From positions 124,001 to 188,000 of the forward strand of contig CBDCZI010000029.1 in assembly GCA_965224495.1 (NCBI GenBank): 64,000 nucleotides of DNA, read 5' to 3'. A model generated the notes under the pieces. That model ran no database searches. It saw only the letters and a program-made list of their open reading frames with translations, and had not been told where the DNA came from. Position 1 is the first letter of the stretch, and each line of letters starts with the position of its first letter. The position numbers and the translations under genes are program-made. The stretch comes from CBDCZI01 sp965224495. Lineage in GTDB: Bacteria > Bacteroidota > Bacteroidia > Cytophagales > JAAEPT01. Below are positions 8,665-16,902 of the stretch, in pieces.

Positions 8665-9825
8665 TTATTTAGTGACACTTAGCAAAACCTCGTGTACACG
8701 GTTGATGACTACTGTTTTGTCAAATTGAGTTAACGCCAATTGTTTTGCGTTTTGTTGTGCTTGTTGTAATGTGTCTTTTGAAGAAACGAAAGGTTGTATT
8801 TGCTCAAAAAAGGCTTTTGACGAATTGACATAAAAACCACAATGCTCTTTTTCTACCAATTCACTAATCCAACCTTTGGTGTTGGTGATGATGAGTCTGC
8901 CCGAAGCGATACTGTCAAAAAACTTATTGGGGCTACAACTTTGCATAATCGGGTGATTGATAAACGAGATGTAACTTGCCTGACAAGTCAGCATTGTTTT
9001 CGCTATTTCTGTTTTGTCTTGATGAGGTAAGAAAATGAGGTTGTTTAATTCTTTTGTTGCCTCGATTAATTGTTGTTTTGACTTTCCTTTTCCTGCTAGA
9101 ACAAACTCAAACTGATGCAAATTATTTTGTTGAGCGTAACGAGCCAAGTCAATAAAAGCATCTAAACCATTGGCAGTACTGATTGCTCCAAAATAGCCGA
9201 TACGGAATTTGTCTGTTGGTTCGTTACTTGTTTTGGGTAGAGCGTAACGCTCATTGTTACTAAAGTTAGGAACGAGTACTGATTTCTCTGCAACGATATT
9301 ATCAACGTATTTTTGGTTATAAGGAGACAGGACAACAATTTTATTTGCTGATTGTAATAACTGAGTTTCTAGTTTGTAAAGTCTTTTTTTTATTAATTCG
9401 GATTTGATTATTCCTAAACGCACAGGTACTTCAGGCCATAAATCACGGATTTCAAATACCCAAGGACAGTTGAAATGTTTTGCTAATTGTTTTCCCACCG
9501 CACCGACAGATAAAGGCGTAGATGTGGCATAGATAACGTCAGGTTTATGGAGTAATTTACCGTAGGTGATTGCTCTTGATTTAAATTTGAGGAAAGAACG
9601 GATACGTCTTGTAAATGAAAACGCATTGTCATAAGCGATGGGTAAATAAATTACCGTGATACCGTCAATTATTTTTTCTTCTTGTTGGGGTTTGTTCCAA
9701 GAAGTAAGCATCGTTACTTTGTGTCCTTTTTCTACCAAATATTTGGCGATTTCATACGACCGAGTCACACCACCCTCTTCGGGTGTTTTGAAATATTGGT
9801 GTATGTAAAGGACGTTGAGTTGCAT
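8665..9825 (-). CDS. Glycosyltransferase family 4 (WbuB-like)
   Basis: A 386-aa GT-B fold sugar transferase. The N-terminal Rossmann domain starts NVLYIHQYFKTPEEGGVTRS, has the nucleotide-sugar family features GHKVTMLTSW, DVIYATSTPLSVG and FEIRDLWPE, and the C-terminal domain has FRIGYFGAISTANGLD, the donor-binding strand-loop KFRIGYFG, and NKFFDSIASGRLIIT. These match WbuB-like transferases of O-antigen/capsule loci that add amino sugars to lipid-linked glycans. No signal peptide; expected at the cytoplasmic face. It lies 53 nt downstream of the M23 peptidase gene on the same strand and may be cotranscribed with it. Donor and acceptor cannot be read from the sequence. Confidence 0.85.
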   Translation of the reverse strand: MQLNVLYIHQYFKTPEEGGVTRSYEIAKYLVEKGHKVTMLTSWNKPQQEEKIIDGITVIYLPIAYDNAFSFTRRIRSFLKFKSRAITYGKLLHKPDVIYATSTPLSVGAVGKQLAKHFNCPWVFEIRDLWPEVPVRLGIIKSELIKKRLYKLETQLLQSANKIVVLSPYNQKYVDNIVAEKSVLVPNFSNNERYALPKTSNEPTDKFRIGYFGAISTANGLDAFIDLARYAQQNNLHQFEFVLAGKGKSKQQLIEATKELNNLIFLPHQDKTEIAKTMLTCQASYISFINHPIMQSCSPNKFFDSIASGRLIITNTKGWISELVEKEHCGFYVNSSKAFFEQIQPFVSSKDTLQQAQQNAKQLALTQFDKTVVINRVHEVLLSVTK

Positions 9826-9878
9826 TAATTGAATCGAAAAATGAGGTTTACTTAATCTGCGTATAGAAATAAGCTAGA

Positions 9879-10871
9879 TTATTCGTCAGGAATAGATAAA
9901 GCCTCATTTTCTTCAGAAGCAATTTGAAGCATTTCCTCGTATTCTTCAGGATTTAAATCGTGTACAAAAAGCACGGGGTTAATTTGTTTGTTGTTTTTCA
10001 TCACTTCGTAATGTAGGTGATTTCCTGTAGAAGTACCTGTACTCCCTACTTCACCGATAATATCGCCACGTTTTACTTTTTGACCTAGTCGCACAAGTAC
10101 TTTGCTCATATGTCCGTAACGTGTTTTTAAGCCAAAACCGTGGTCTAAATCGACATAGTTCCCGTAACCTTTACAGCAACTTTTCTTTACTTTTTGTACT
10201 ACACCATTACCCGTAGCACGAATAGGAGTTCCTTTTTTACAAGCATAATCCAATCCTGTGTGCATTTTCCAAATCCCTAAAACAGGGTGCTTACGACGAC
10301 CAAAACCAGAGGCTACACGGTATTTACTATCTTTACCGATAGGTGTAATCCACGGAGTCGCTTGGCGTCTTTTGTCTTCGTAACCTCTTACTTTTGAAAG
10401 AAAAGAATAAGAAGCATTTTGTTGATTGATTTTATTTTTCAACTCAGAAAGTTGTTGCAGTTTGAGGTCAATAAGTTCTTTTAAAGCTCCCTGTTTTCCT
10501 TTTAAAGCCTTGTCGTATTGGTCAGTAGAAGCATAATCTACTCCTTCGTCAGCAAAGGGAATGGTGTCGACACCTGTAATGATGCGGTAAACCTCTTTGT
10601 CCCTTTTTTGAAGACGACGAATATCTTTTTCTAAATCACGGACTAATTTCTCTGTTATTTCAATTTCTAAACGGTAACCTTCGTTTTCTGAATTAAGAAT
10701 AATCTCAGACGGAGTTTCGAAATAATGGTCGTAAACAAAGACCAACCCAACAGCAAAAACAAACGATAACAGCAAAAAACCAAAGAGGTTTAAGAGTATC
10801 GTCCATATATTAGGAGTAATCCTTTCGTATCTGCACCTTTCGGTGTCGTAATAATATTTAATTCTAGCCAT
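9879..10871 (-). CDS. M23 family peptidoglycan endopeptidase
   Basis: Start chosen at 10871, giving a 330-aa protein beginning MARIKYYYDTERCRYERI, the usual opening of this Bacteroidota family. A longer in-frame start at 10991 would add 40 unlikely residues and overlap alaS. Order: short cytoplasmic end, one transmembrane helix (LLNLFGFLLLSFVFAVGLVFVY), a coiled-coil stretch with EITEKLVRDLEKDIRRLQKRD, then a lytic M23 domain. Zinc-site motifs are present: HTGLD at about residue 204 and HLH at about residue 285. It therefore looks catalytically active, unlike EnvC-type activators. Role: cell-wall turnover or division. Divergent from alaS. Confidence 0.9.
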   Translation of the reverse strand: MARIKYYYDTERCRYERITPNIWTILLNLFGFLLLSFVFAVGLVFVYDHYFETPSEIILNSENEGYRLEIEITEKLVRDLEKDIRRLQKRDKEVYRIITGVDTIPFADEGVDYASTDQYDKALKGKQGALKELIDLKLQQLSELKNKINQQNASYSFLSKVRGYEDKRRQATPWITPIGKDSKYRVASGFGRRKHPVLGIWKMHTGLDYACKKGTPIRATGNGVVQKVKKSCCKGYGNYVDLDHGFGLKTRYGHMSKVLVRLGQKVKRGDIIGEVGSTGTSTGNHLHYEVMKNNKQINPVLFVHDLNPEEYEEMLQIASEENEALSIPDE

Positions 10872-10889
10872 CCTTTCTTGAAAATATGC

Positions 10890-10897
10890 TAAATTTG
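10890..10897 (+). promoter_or_regulatory. Candidate -7 element for alaS
   Basis: TAAATTTG, an exact TAnnTTTG match in the alaS/M23 divergent gap. It implies a leader of about 100 nt before the alaS ATG at 11003. Confidence 0.35.
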
Positions 10898-11002
10898 TGT
10901 TTCCTAAAAACCTAAATTGGTTAATTGGAATATTTTCGAAGAGACAAGGTACAAAAAGTCTCTTTCTTATTAAAGAATAATTTAGTCGCATTTGCTATTG
11001 TT

Positions 11003-13612
11003 ATGGAATCAAAAGAAATTAGAAAGAAGTTTTTAGAGTTTTTTACCTCAAAAGGGCATCATATAGTACCTTCAGCACCGATTGTTGTTAAAAATGACCC
11101 AACGTTGATGTTTAATAATGCGGGGATGAATCAATTCAAAGATTTATTTTTAGGAAACCAAGCACCAAAATACTCTCGTGTAGCAAATTCTCAAAAATGT
11201 TTACGTGTTTCGGGTAAGCATAATGATTTGGAAGAAGTAGGTGTGGATACTTACCACCACACGATGTTTGAGATGTTGGGGAATTGGTCTTTTGGCGATT
11301 ATTTTAAACAAGAAGCTATCGAATGGTCGTGGGAGTTATTGACGAAAGTTTATAAGATTTCTCCAGACAAATTATACATTACTATTTTTGAAGGCGACGA
11401 GAAAGACGGTTTAGAAGAAGATAGTGAGGCGTACGGTTTTTGGAGAAAAATTGTAGCCAAAGATAAAATTATCAAATGCGACAAAAAAGATAATTTTTGG
11501 GAAATGGGAGAGCAAGGTCCTTGTGGTCCGTGTTCAGAAATCCACGTAGATTTACGTTCGGATGAAGAGATTGCTAAAAACCCAGGAAGAGAGTTAGTGA
11601 ACCAAGACCATCCACAAGTAGTGGAGATTTGGAATTTGGTATTTATTCAATACAACAGAAAAGCAAACGGAAGTTTAGAAGATTTGCCTGCAACACATAT
11701 CGATACAGGTATGGGGTTTGAGCGTTTGGCTATGGCATTGCAAGGGAAAACGTCGAATTATGATACGGATGTTTTTATGCCGATGATTAATTACGTAGAA
11801 CGAAAATCGGGTAAAGTTTACGGTGAAGATTTGAAAACGGATATTGCTATTCGTGTAATTGTTGATCATATTAGAGCAATTACTTTTACGATTGCAGATG
11901 GTCAGTTGCCTTCAAATACAGGTGCTGGTTATGTGATTAGAAGAATATTGAGACGTGCGGTGCGTTATGCTTACACGTTTTTAAATATAGACAAACCATT
12001 TATCAATGAGTTAGTACCGTTGTTGGCAGAGCAATTTGCCGAGACATTTCCAGAGGTTGCTGGGCAAGAAGATTACATTAAGCGTGTCGTAGAGGAAGAG
12101 GAAAATTCATTTTTAAGAACCTTGACTTCGGGTATCAAACGATTGGAAACAATTATAAAGAAAACGGATAAGGTAATTGACGGGAAAATAGTTTTTGAAT
12201 TGTATGATACCTTCGGTTTCCCTGTTGATTTGACGGGATTGATTGCTCGTGAAAATGGGTTAGAAATTGATGAAAAAGGCTTTGGCGTTGCAATGGCAGA
12301 ACAGAAAAATCGTTCCCGTTCGGCAACTGCTTCATCAACGACAGATTGGACAGAATTGAAACAAGTGGAGAAAGTACAATTTGTTGGTTACGACCATTTG
12401 CGTACTGCTTCAGAAGTAGTGAAATACAGAGAGGTAAAAGAGAAGAAAAAGAGTCATTTTCAAATCGTGTTAGACCATACGCCCTTTTATCCAGAAGGAG
12501 GAGGACAAGTTGGTGACAGAGGATATTTGCAATTTGGCGAAGAAAAAATAGCGGTAAAAGACACCAGAAAAGAGAATGATTTGATTATTCATTTGGTTGA
12601 TAAATTACCTTCAACAATAGAAGGAGAGGTGATTGCTCAGGTAGATAAGACAAAACGTACTTTAACGACAAACAACCATTCGGCTACGCACTTATTACAA
12701 TCTGCCTTGAAAGAAGTATTGGGAGACCATATTCAACAAAAAGGTTCGTTGGTAAATGAGAAAGTTTTACGTTTTGATTTTGCTCATTTCTCAAAAATGA
12801 CGGGCGAAGAGATTCGTTTAGTAGAACAAAAAGTAAATGCTAAAATCCGTGAAAACATAGTGTTGACCGAAAAAAGAGACGTGCCTATACAACAAGCTAT
12901 GAGTATGGGGGCAACGGCTTTATTTGGTGAAAAATATGGTGAGACAGTTCGTGTGATAGCTTTTGATCCAACGCATTCTATCGAGTTGTGCGGAGGTACA
13001 CACGTCGGTGCGACAGGCGAAATAGGTTATTTTAAGATTACTTCAGAAGCATCAGTTGCCTCGGGAGTAAGGCGTATAGAAGCAGTTTCGGCTGTCGAGG
13101 CAGATAAGTTTATTACCAAACAAGAAATATTGTTACAATCGGTTAACGAATTGTTGAAAAACCCGAAAGATTTGGCAAAAACAATCGAGGGATTGTTGGA
13201 GGATAAATCGAAATTAGCAAAACAAGTTGAGGTGTACCAACAACAAGGAGCACAACAAGTCAAACAACAATTGTTAAGTCAAGTCGTTGAGAAAAATGGG
13301 GTGAATACCATTATTCAAAAAGTGAATATAGATTCGGGTGACGCAGTGAAACAAATTGCTTTTGATTTGAAGAAACAAATCGAAAATCTATTTTTGGTAT
13401 TGGCTTGTAATGTGCAAAACAAACCACTTATCACGGTAATGATTGATGATAATTTGGTAAGAGAAAAAGGTCTGCACGCAGGAAATATCATTCGTGATTT
13501 GGCGAAAGAAATTCAAGGTGGAGGCGGAGGTCAACCATTTTTCGCTACCGCAGGAGGTAAGAAATTAGAAGGATTAGATGCTGTGGTGTCTAAGGCAAAC
13601 GAATTGGTTTAA
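11003..13612 (+). CDS. alaS: Alanyl-tRNA synthetase
   Basis: Charges tRNA-Ala in the cytosol. Start chosen at 11003 (MESKEIRKKFLEFF), giving 869 aa, the normal size; the upstream in-frame start at 10925 adds 26 non-homologous residues. The class II aminoacylation domain has GNWSFGDYFK, NNAGMNQFKD and GMGFERL. The editing domain has the zinc motifs HSATHLL (about residue 556) and CGGTH (about residue 662), and PFYPEGGGQVGD. The C-terminal DHHA1-like region ends GGGGGQPFFATAGG. It starts a run of co-oriented genes, alaS-gatB-thioredoxin lipoprotein, with 24- and 16-nt gaps. Confidence 0.97.
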   Translation: MESKEIRKKFLEFFTSKGHHIVPSAPIVVKNDPTLMFNNAGMNQFKDLFLGNQAPKYSRVANSQKCLRVSGKHNDLEEVGVDTYHHTMFEMLGNWSFGDYFKQEAIEWSWELLTKVYKISPDKLYITIFEGDEKDGLEEDSEAYGFWRKIVAKDKIIKCDKKDNFWEMGEQGPCGPCSEIHVDLRSDEEIAKNPGRELVNQDHPQVVEIWNLVFIQYNRKANGSLEDLPATHIDTGMGFERLAMALQGKTSNYDTDVFMPMINYVERKSGKVYGEDLKTDIAIRVIVDHIRAITFTIADGQLPSNTGAGYVIRRILRRAVRYAYTFLNIDKPFINELVPLLAEQFAETFPEVAGQEDYIKRVVEEEENSFLRTLTSGIKRLETIIKKTDKVIDGKIVFELYDTFGFPVDLTGLIARENGLEIDEKGFGVAMAEQKNRSRSATASSTTDWTELKQVEKVQFVGYDHLRTASEVVKYREVKEKKKSHFQIVLDHTPFYPEGGGQVGDRGYLQFGEEKIAVKDTRKENDLIIHLVDKLPSTIEGEVIAQVDKTKRTLTTNNHSATHLLQSALKEVLGDHIQQKGSLVNEKVLRFDFAHFSKMTGEEIRLVEQKVNAKIRENIVLTEKRDVPIQQAMSMGATALFGEKYGETVRVIAFDPTHSIELCGGTHVGATGEIGYFKITSEASVASGVRRIEAVSAVEADKFITKQEILLQSVNELLKNPKDLAKTIEGLLEDKSKLAKQVEVYQQQGAQQVKQQLLSQVVEKNGVNTIIQKVNIDSGDAVKQIAFDLKKQIENLFLVLACNVQNKPLITVMIDDNLVREKGLHAGNIIRDLAKEIQGGGGGQPFFATAGGKKLEGLDAVVSKANELV

Positions 13613-13636
13613 TCCCAACGATATAAGCTAAAAAAG

Positions 13637-15091
13637 ATGAATAAGGAATTAAGAGAAAAATACGAAGAGGTGATTGGGTTGGAAGTGCACGTGCAACTTT
13701 TGACAAATACAAAAGCGTATTCTTCGGATACCAACGAATACGGTGCTTTGCCGAATACAAATATATCGGTAATCAACTTGGCTCACCCAGGGACATTGCC
13801 TCGTTCCAATAAAAAAGTTTTTGATTTTGCTATCAAAATGGGCTTGGCTTGTAAGTCTGACATTACAGAATATAATGTTTACGACAGGAAAAATTATTTT
13901 TACCCCGATTTACCAAAAGGTTACCAATTGACGCAAAACGAAACGCCAATTTGTATGGGAGGAGAAGTCGAAATAACCACAAAAACTGGCGAGATAAAAA
14001 CGATTTTGTTAAACCGTATCCATATGGAAGAGGATACAGGGAAATCAACTCACTTAGACGGAGAATCAGATACTTTGTTGGATTTGAACCGTGCGGGTGT
14101 GCCGTTGTTGGAAATTGTAACCGAACCAGTACTCAAAAACTCAGAAGAGGCGTATGCTTTCGTTACCGAATTGAGAAAAATGGTACGTTACTTAGGTGTT
14201 TGTGATGGTAACCTAGAAGAAGGTTCGATGCGTTGTGATGCCAATATTTCTATTAGATTAAGAGGAACAGATGTTTTGAACCCGAAAGTAGAGGTGAAAA
14301 ATATGAACTCTATTCGTAACGTGCAACGTGCGATTGAAGGAGAAATTGACAGGCAAATAGAATTGACCGAGCGGGGTGTAGAAATTGAGTCGCAAACGAG
14401 AATGTTTGATGCGGGCGAAGGTATCACACACGCTTTGAGAAGTAAAGAAGAAGCAAATGATTACCGTTTTCATCCAGAACCAGACTTGCAACCTGTGGTT
14501 GTTGATGAAAAATGGATAAATAAGATAAAAGTAGAAATGCCCGCATTGCCTCGTGAGTTGATGCGTAAGTTTATTAATGAATTTAGTTTGCCGGAATACG
14601 ATGCCGTTGTATTGACAGACCAAAAAGATGTAGCGTTGTATTTTGAAGAGTTGTGTACCAAAACGACACATTACAAGCAAGCGTCAAATTGGGTAATGGG
14701 AGCAGTGAAATCTTATATCAATGAATTGACATTGACAATGGCAGATTTCCCTATTTCTACCGATAGATTGGCAGGATTGATTGATTTGGTACAGAGTAAC
14801 AAGGTAAGTAACTCGGTGGCTAACCAACAATTGTTTCCTGAAATGATAAGTCAAACTGACAAGTCAGCGTTAGAGTTGGCTGAAGAGTTAGGGATTATTC
14901 AAGACAGTAGCGAAGATGGTTTACAACCGATTGTAGAAGAGGTGTTAAGTAAATTTCCTGATGAAGTTGCCCGTTACAAAGGTGGACAAAAACAACTTTT
15001 GGGAATGTTTATGGGACAAGTAATGAAAGCGGGAAAAGGGAAAATAGATCCTAAAGTAGCTACGGTGTTGTTGAAAAAGATATTGGGGTAG
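13637..15091 (+). CDS. gatB: Asp-tRNA(Asn)/Glu-tRNA(Gln) amidotransferase subunit B
   Basis: A 484-aa subunit of the GatCAB complex, which amidates misacylated Glu-tRNA(Gln) or Asp-tRNA(Asn). It starts EVIGLEVHVQLLTNTKAYS, contains GTLPRSNKKV (PG-x-LP signature), the kinase-like motifs RKNYFYPDLPKGYQLTQ and HMEEDTGKSTH, then the GatB/YqeY tail domain with AEELGIIQ and LLGMFMGQVMKAGKGKIDP. gatA and gatC are not in the window. It is tightly spaced behind alaS, a common translation-gene pairing by proximity only; regulation is not visible. Confidence 0.97.
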   Translation: MNKELREKYEEVIGLEVHVQLLTNTKAYSSDTNEYGALPNTNISVINLAHPGTLPRSNKKVFDFAIKMGLACKSDITEYNVYDRKNYFYPDLPKGYQLTQNETPICMGGEVEITTKTGEIKTILLNRIHMEEDTGKSTHLDGESDTLLDLNRAGVPLLEIVTEPVLKNSEEAYAFVTELRKMVRYLGVCDGNLEEGSMRCDANISIRLRGTDVLNPKVEVKNMNSIRNVQRAIEGEIDRQIELTERGVEIESQTRMFDAGEGITHALRSKEEANDYRFHPEPDLQPVVVDEKWINKIKVEMPALPRELMRKFINEFSLPEYDAVVLTDQKDVALYFEELCTKTTHYKQASNWVMGAVKSYINELTLTMADFPISTDRLAGLIDLVQSNKVSNSVANQQLFPEMISQTDKSALELAEELGIIQDSSEDGLQPIVEEVLSKFPDEVARYKGGQKQLLGMFMGQVMKAGKGKIDPKVATVLLKKILG

Positions 15092-15107
15092 GTTAAGAAA
15101 TAGAAAA

Positions 15108-16268
15108 ATGAAATATATAGTAGTAGTATTAAGTAGCTTTTTGTTGTTTTCTTGCGGAGAAACGGCAACAACGGAATTGGGGGCAGGGCAAAGTAAAGAA
15201 TTGACGGTTGAAGAGCAAGCGGTAGAAGACAGTCTGTCACAAGAACAAGTGATGGAAGATATCTTAAAAGATATGGCTATCAAAAAGGCGAAAAACGAAA
15301 AGCCAACTACTAAAAAAGAACCAAGTTTAGATATTCATTTTCCTTTAGAAGACTCGTTAACAGAGGTTGCTGTAGAAATGTTCAATAAGGGTCAGTTTTC
15401 ACCAGTAATGAGTGGGCGAATTGATAAATTAGGACGTTTACAAATGTATATGCCTTTTGTGCCAAATACACTTTACCGTGTGGTGACTAATGGAAAAGGC
15501 TTGTTTTTGTTCTCAGACAAACAAAATATTACGGCACAGGTAAAAGAACGTATTGTTGCAGGAAATACTGGTTGGGATTATGTGGCGGTATCGTCAGCTG
15601 AAAGTAAGCAGATGCAGGCATTTGTAATGTATTCGAGTACATTGAAACAATCACCTGAAGGGCAACAAAAATTGGTTGATTACTTAAAAAAGGAAAAGAC
15701 AGGGTATGTGCATTATGTCAATGCGAATATATTGATGCAAAACGCATCAGCGAATAAAGTATTGATTAACCGTTTGAAAAAAGATTACGTAAACAAAGTG
15801 AAATATCCTTATGCTATTGGTTACGAAAAAATATTTGCGTCAGCTCCTTTGGTAGGAGATATGGCTCCAGAGATCGAATTGCCGTCGTTGGCAGGAGGGA
15901 CAGCGAAACTATCTAGCTTGAAAGGGAAAGTGGTCTTGTTGGATTTTTGGGCGTCGTGGTGTGGTCCTTGCCGAAGAGAAAACCCAAATGTGGTAAAAAT
16001 GTACAATAAGTACAAGTCACAAGGATTTGATATATTTGGTGTGTCTTTGGACAAAACAAAAGAGGCGTGGCAACAAGCGGTAAAAAAAGACGGTTTGACG
16101 TGGACACAAGTTTCTGATTTGAGCTATTGGGACTCGAAAGGAGCAAAGACTTACAAGGTGCATTCTATTCCTCAAACATTCCTTATTGGGAAGGATGGTA
16201 AAATCGCAGGAATAAGTCTTCGAGGTATTGCTTTGGAGAAGAAAATAGAGCAATTGTTAGCTCAATAA
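15108..16268 (+). CDS. Thioredoxin-like lipoprotein (TlpA/ResA family)
   Basis: A 386-aa predicted lipoprotein (lipobox LLFSC, Cys16) with an acidic linker, an unassigned middle region and a C-terminal thioredoxin fold at about residues 250-386. The redox motif is WCGPC within LLDFWASWCGPCRREN, with a cis-Pro loop HSIPQTFLIGKDG. It belongs to the AhpC/TSA-TlpA type of envelope thiol-disulfide reductases that are abundant in Bacteroidota. The middle region resembles the DUF4369-containing architecture only loosely. It sits 16 nt after gatB and is probably cotranscribed, but there is no functional link evident. The physiological partner is unknown. Confidence 0.87.
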   Translation: MKYIVVVLSSFLLFSCGETATTELGAGQSKELTVEEQAVEDSLSQEQVMEDILKDMAIKKAKNEKPTTKKEPSLDIHFPLEDSLTEVAVEMFNKGQFSPVMSGRIDKLGRLQMYMPFVPNTLYRVVTNGKGLFLFSDKQNITAQVKERIVAGNTGWDYVAVSSAESKQMQAFVMYSSTLKQSPEGQQKLVDYLKKEKTGYVHYVNANILMQNASANKVLINRLKKDYVNKVKYPYAIGYEKIFASAPLVGDMAPEIELPSLAGGTAKLSSLKGKVVLLDFWASWCGPCRRENPNVVKMYNKYKSQGFDIFGVSLDKTKEAWQQAVKKDGLTWTQVSDLSYWDSKGAKTYKVHSIPQTFLIGKDGKIAGISLRGIALEKKIEQLLAQ

Positions 16269-16354
16269 TCCTGTCGTTTGGGTTTATTGAAAAATAATTA
16301 AAAAAAACGTAGTGATTTTACTGTTTGTAATTTCGCTTTTAAATAAAAAAACCT

Positions 16355-16362
16355 TAATTTTG
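16355..16362 (+). promoter_or_regulatory. Candidate -7 element for rpsU
   Basis: TAATTTTG, an exact TAnnTTTG match 22 nt before the rpsU ATG, with a TTTG about 27 nt upstream of it (a bit far for a -33). If used, the transcript would start near 16368 and the leader would be only about 17 nt. Confidence 0.45.
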
Positions 16363-16384
16363 AGGTTCTAATAGAAATATATAT

Positions 16385-16576
16385 ATGCTAGTAATTAAAG
16401 TTAAAGAAAACGAATCAATAGAGCGAGCTCTAAAAAGATTTAAGAACAAATTTCAAAACACACAAGTTTTGAAACAGCTTAGAGGGAGAAAACAATATGT
16501 TAAACCATCTGTAGCTAGAAGAAAACAAAGAATTAAAGCAAAATACATTCAAGCATTAAGACAAGAAGAGGCTTAG
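16385..16576 (+). CDS. rpsU: 30S ribosomal protein bS21
   Basis: A 63-aa basic protein matching bS21 end to end: MLVIKVKENESIERALKRFK, then KQLRGRKQYVKPSVARRKQR and a terminal Ala-rich helix. bS21 sits next to the anti-Shine-Dalgarno end of 16S rRNA. It is a single-gene unit, with a candidate promoter just upstream and a terminator just downstream. No good Shine-Dalgarno lies at 5-10 nt before the ATG (the sequence there is AT-rich); a GAGGT occurs at 16362-16366 but is 18 nt away and overlaps the predicted promoter. Confidence 0.96.
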   Translation: MLVIKVKENESIERALKRFKNKFQNTQVLKQLRGRKQYVKPSVARRKQRIKAKYIQALRQEEA

Positions 16577-16601
16577 TCACCGCTTGAGTGCAGTATATAT
16601 T

Positions 16602-16640
16602 AAAAAACCCTTTTGGATAAATTTCCAAAAGGGTTTTTTT
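16602..16640 (+). terminator. Terminator after rpsU
   Basis: Stem AAAAACCCTTTTGG / CCAAAAGGGTTTTT with an 8-nt loop and a T run, 26 nt after the rpsU stop. Confidence 0.9.
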
Positions 16641-16681
16641 ATGCTGTATTTTTCAGACAGCTCACCAAGATGAGAGGAAAG

Positions 16682-16892
16682 CTAAGAAAGAAAGTTGTCT
16701 AAAATATTCTTTACACGTCCTACTTCACCAGTTTCTAACATTACCTTGATACCGTGTGGGTGGTTGGGTGATTTGGTCAATATCTTTTTTTACGACACCT
16801 TCGGTTAGGTCACCTGAGCGTTGGTCTTGTTTCTGTACTATTTCAACTTCAATTCCGATTGCGATGTTCTTTCTTTTGTTTCCTTCTGACAT
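16682..16892 (-). pseudogene. ywbE: YwbE-like small protein, frameshifted
   Basis: Too short and broken to appear as an open frame, but clear on reading. From the ATG at 16892 the minus strand encodes MSEGNKRKNIAIGIEVEIVQ, then QDQRSGDLTEGVVK. It then goes out of frame in a run of seven A (16785-16791, T on the plus strand). Removing one A restores ILTKSPNHPHGIKVMLETGE, then VGRVKNILDNF and a stop at 16682-16684. The 69-aa result matches the YwbE/DUF2196 family, whose hallmark is the SPxHPHGIKV block. Function of the family is unknown. It starts 10 nt after the recQ stop on the same strand, so it is probably recQ's operon partner. Given the many homopolymer shifts in this window, it is more likely intact than dead. 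Confidence 0.85.
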
Positions 16893-16902
16893 TATCAACT
16901 AA

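Noticed and set aside
10925..11002. Longer alaS start
   Set aside because: The 26 extra residues have no AlaRS homology and overlap the predicted leader; the ATG at 11003 gives the normal N-terminus.
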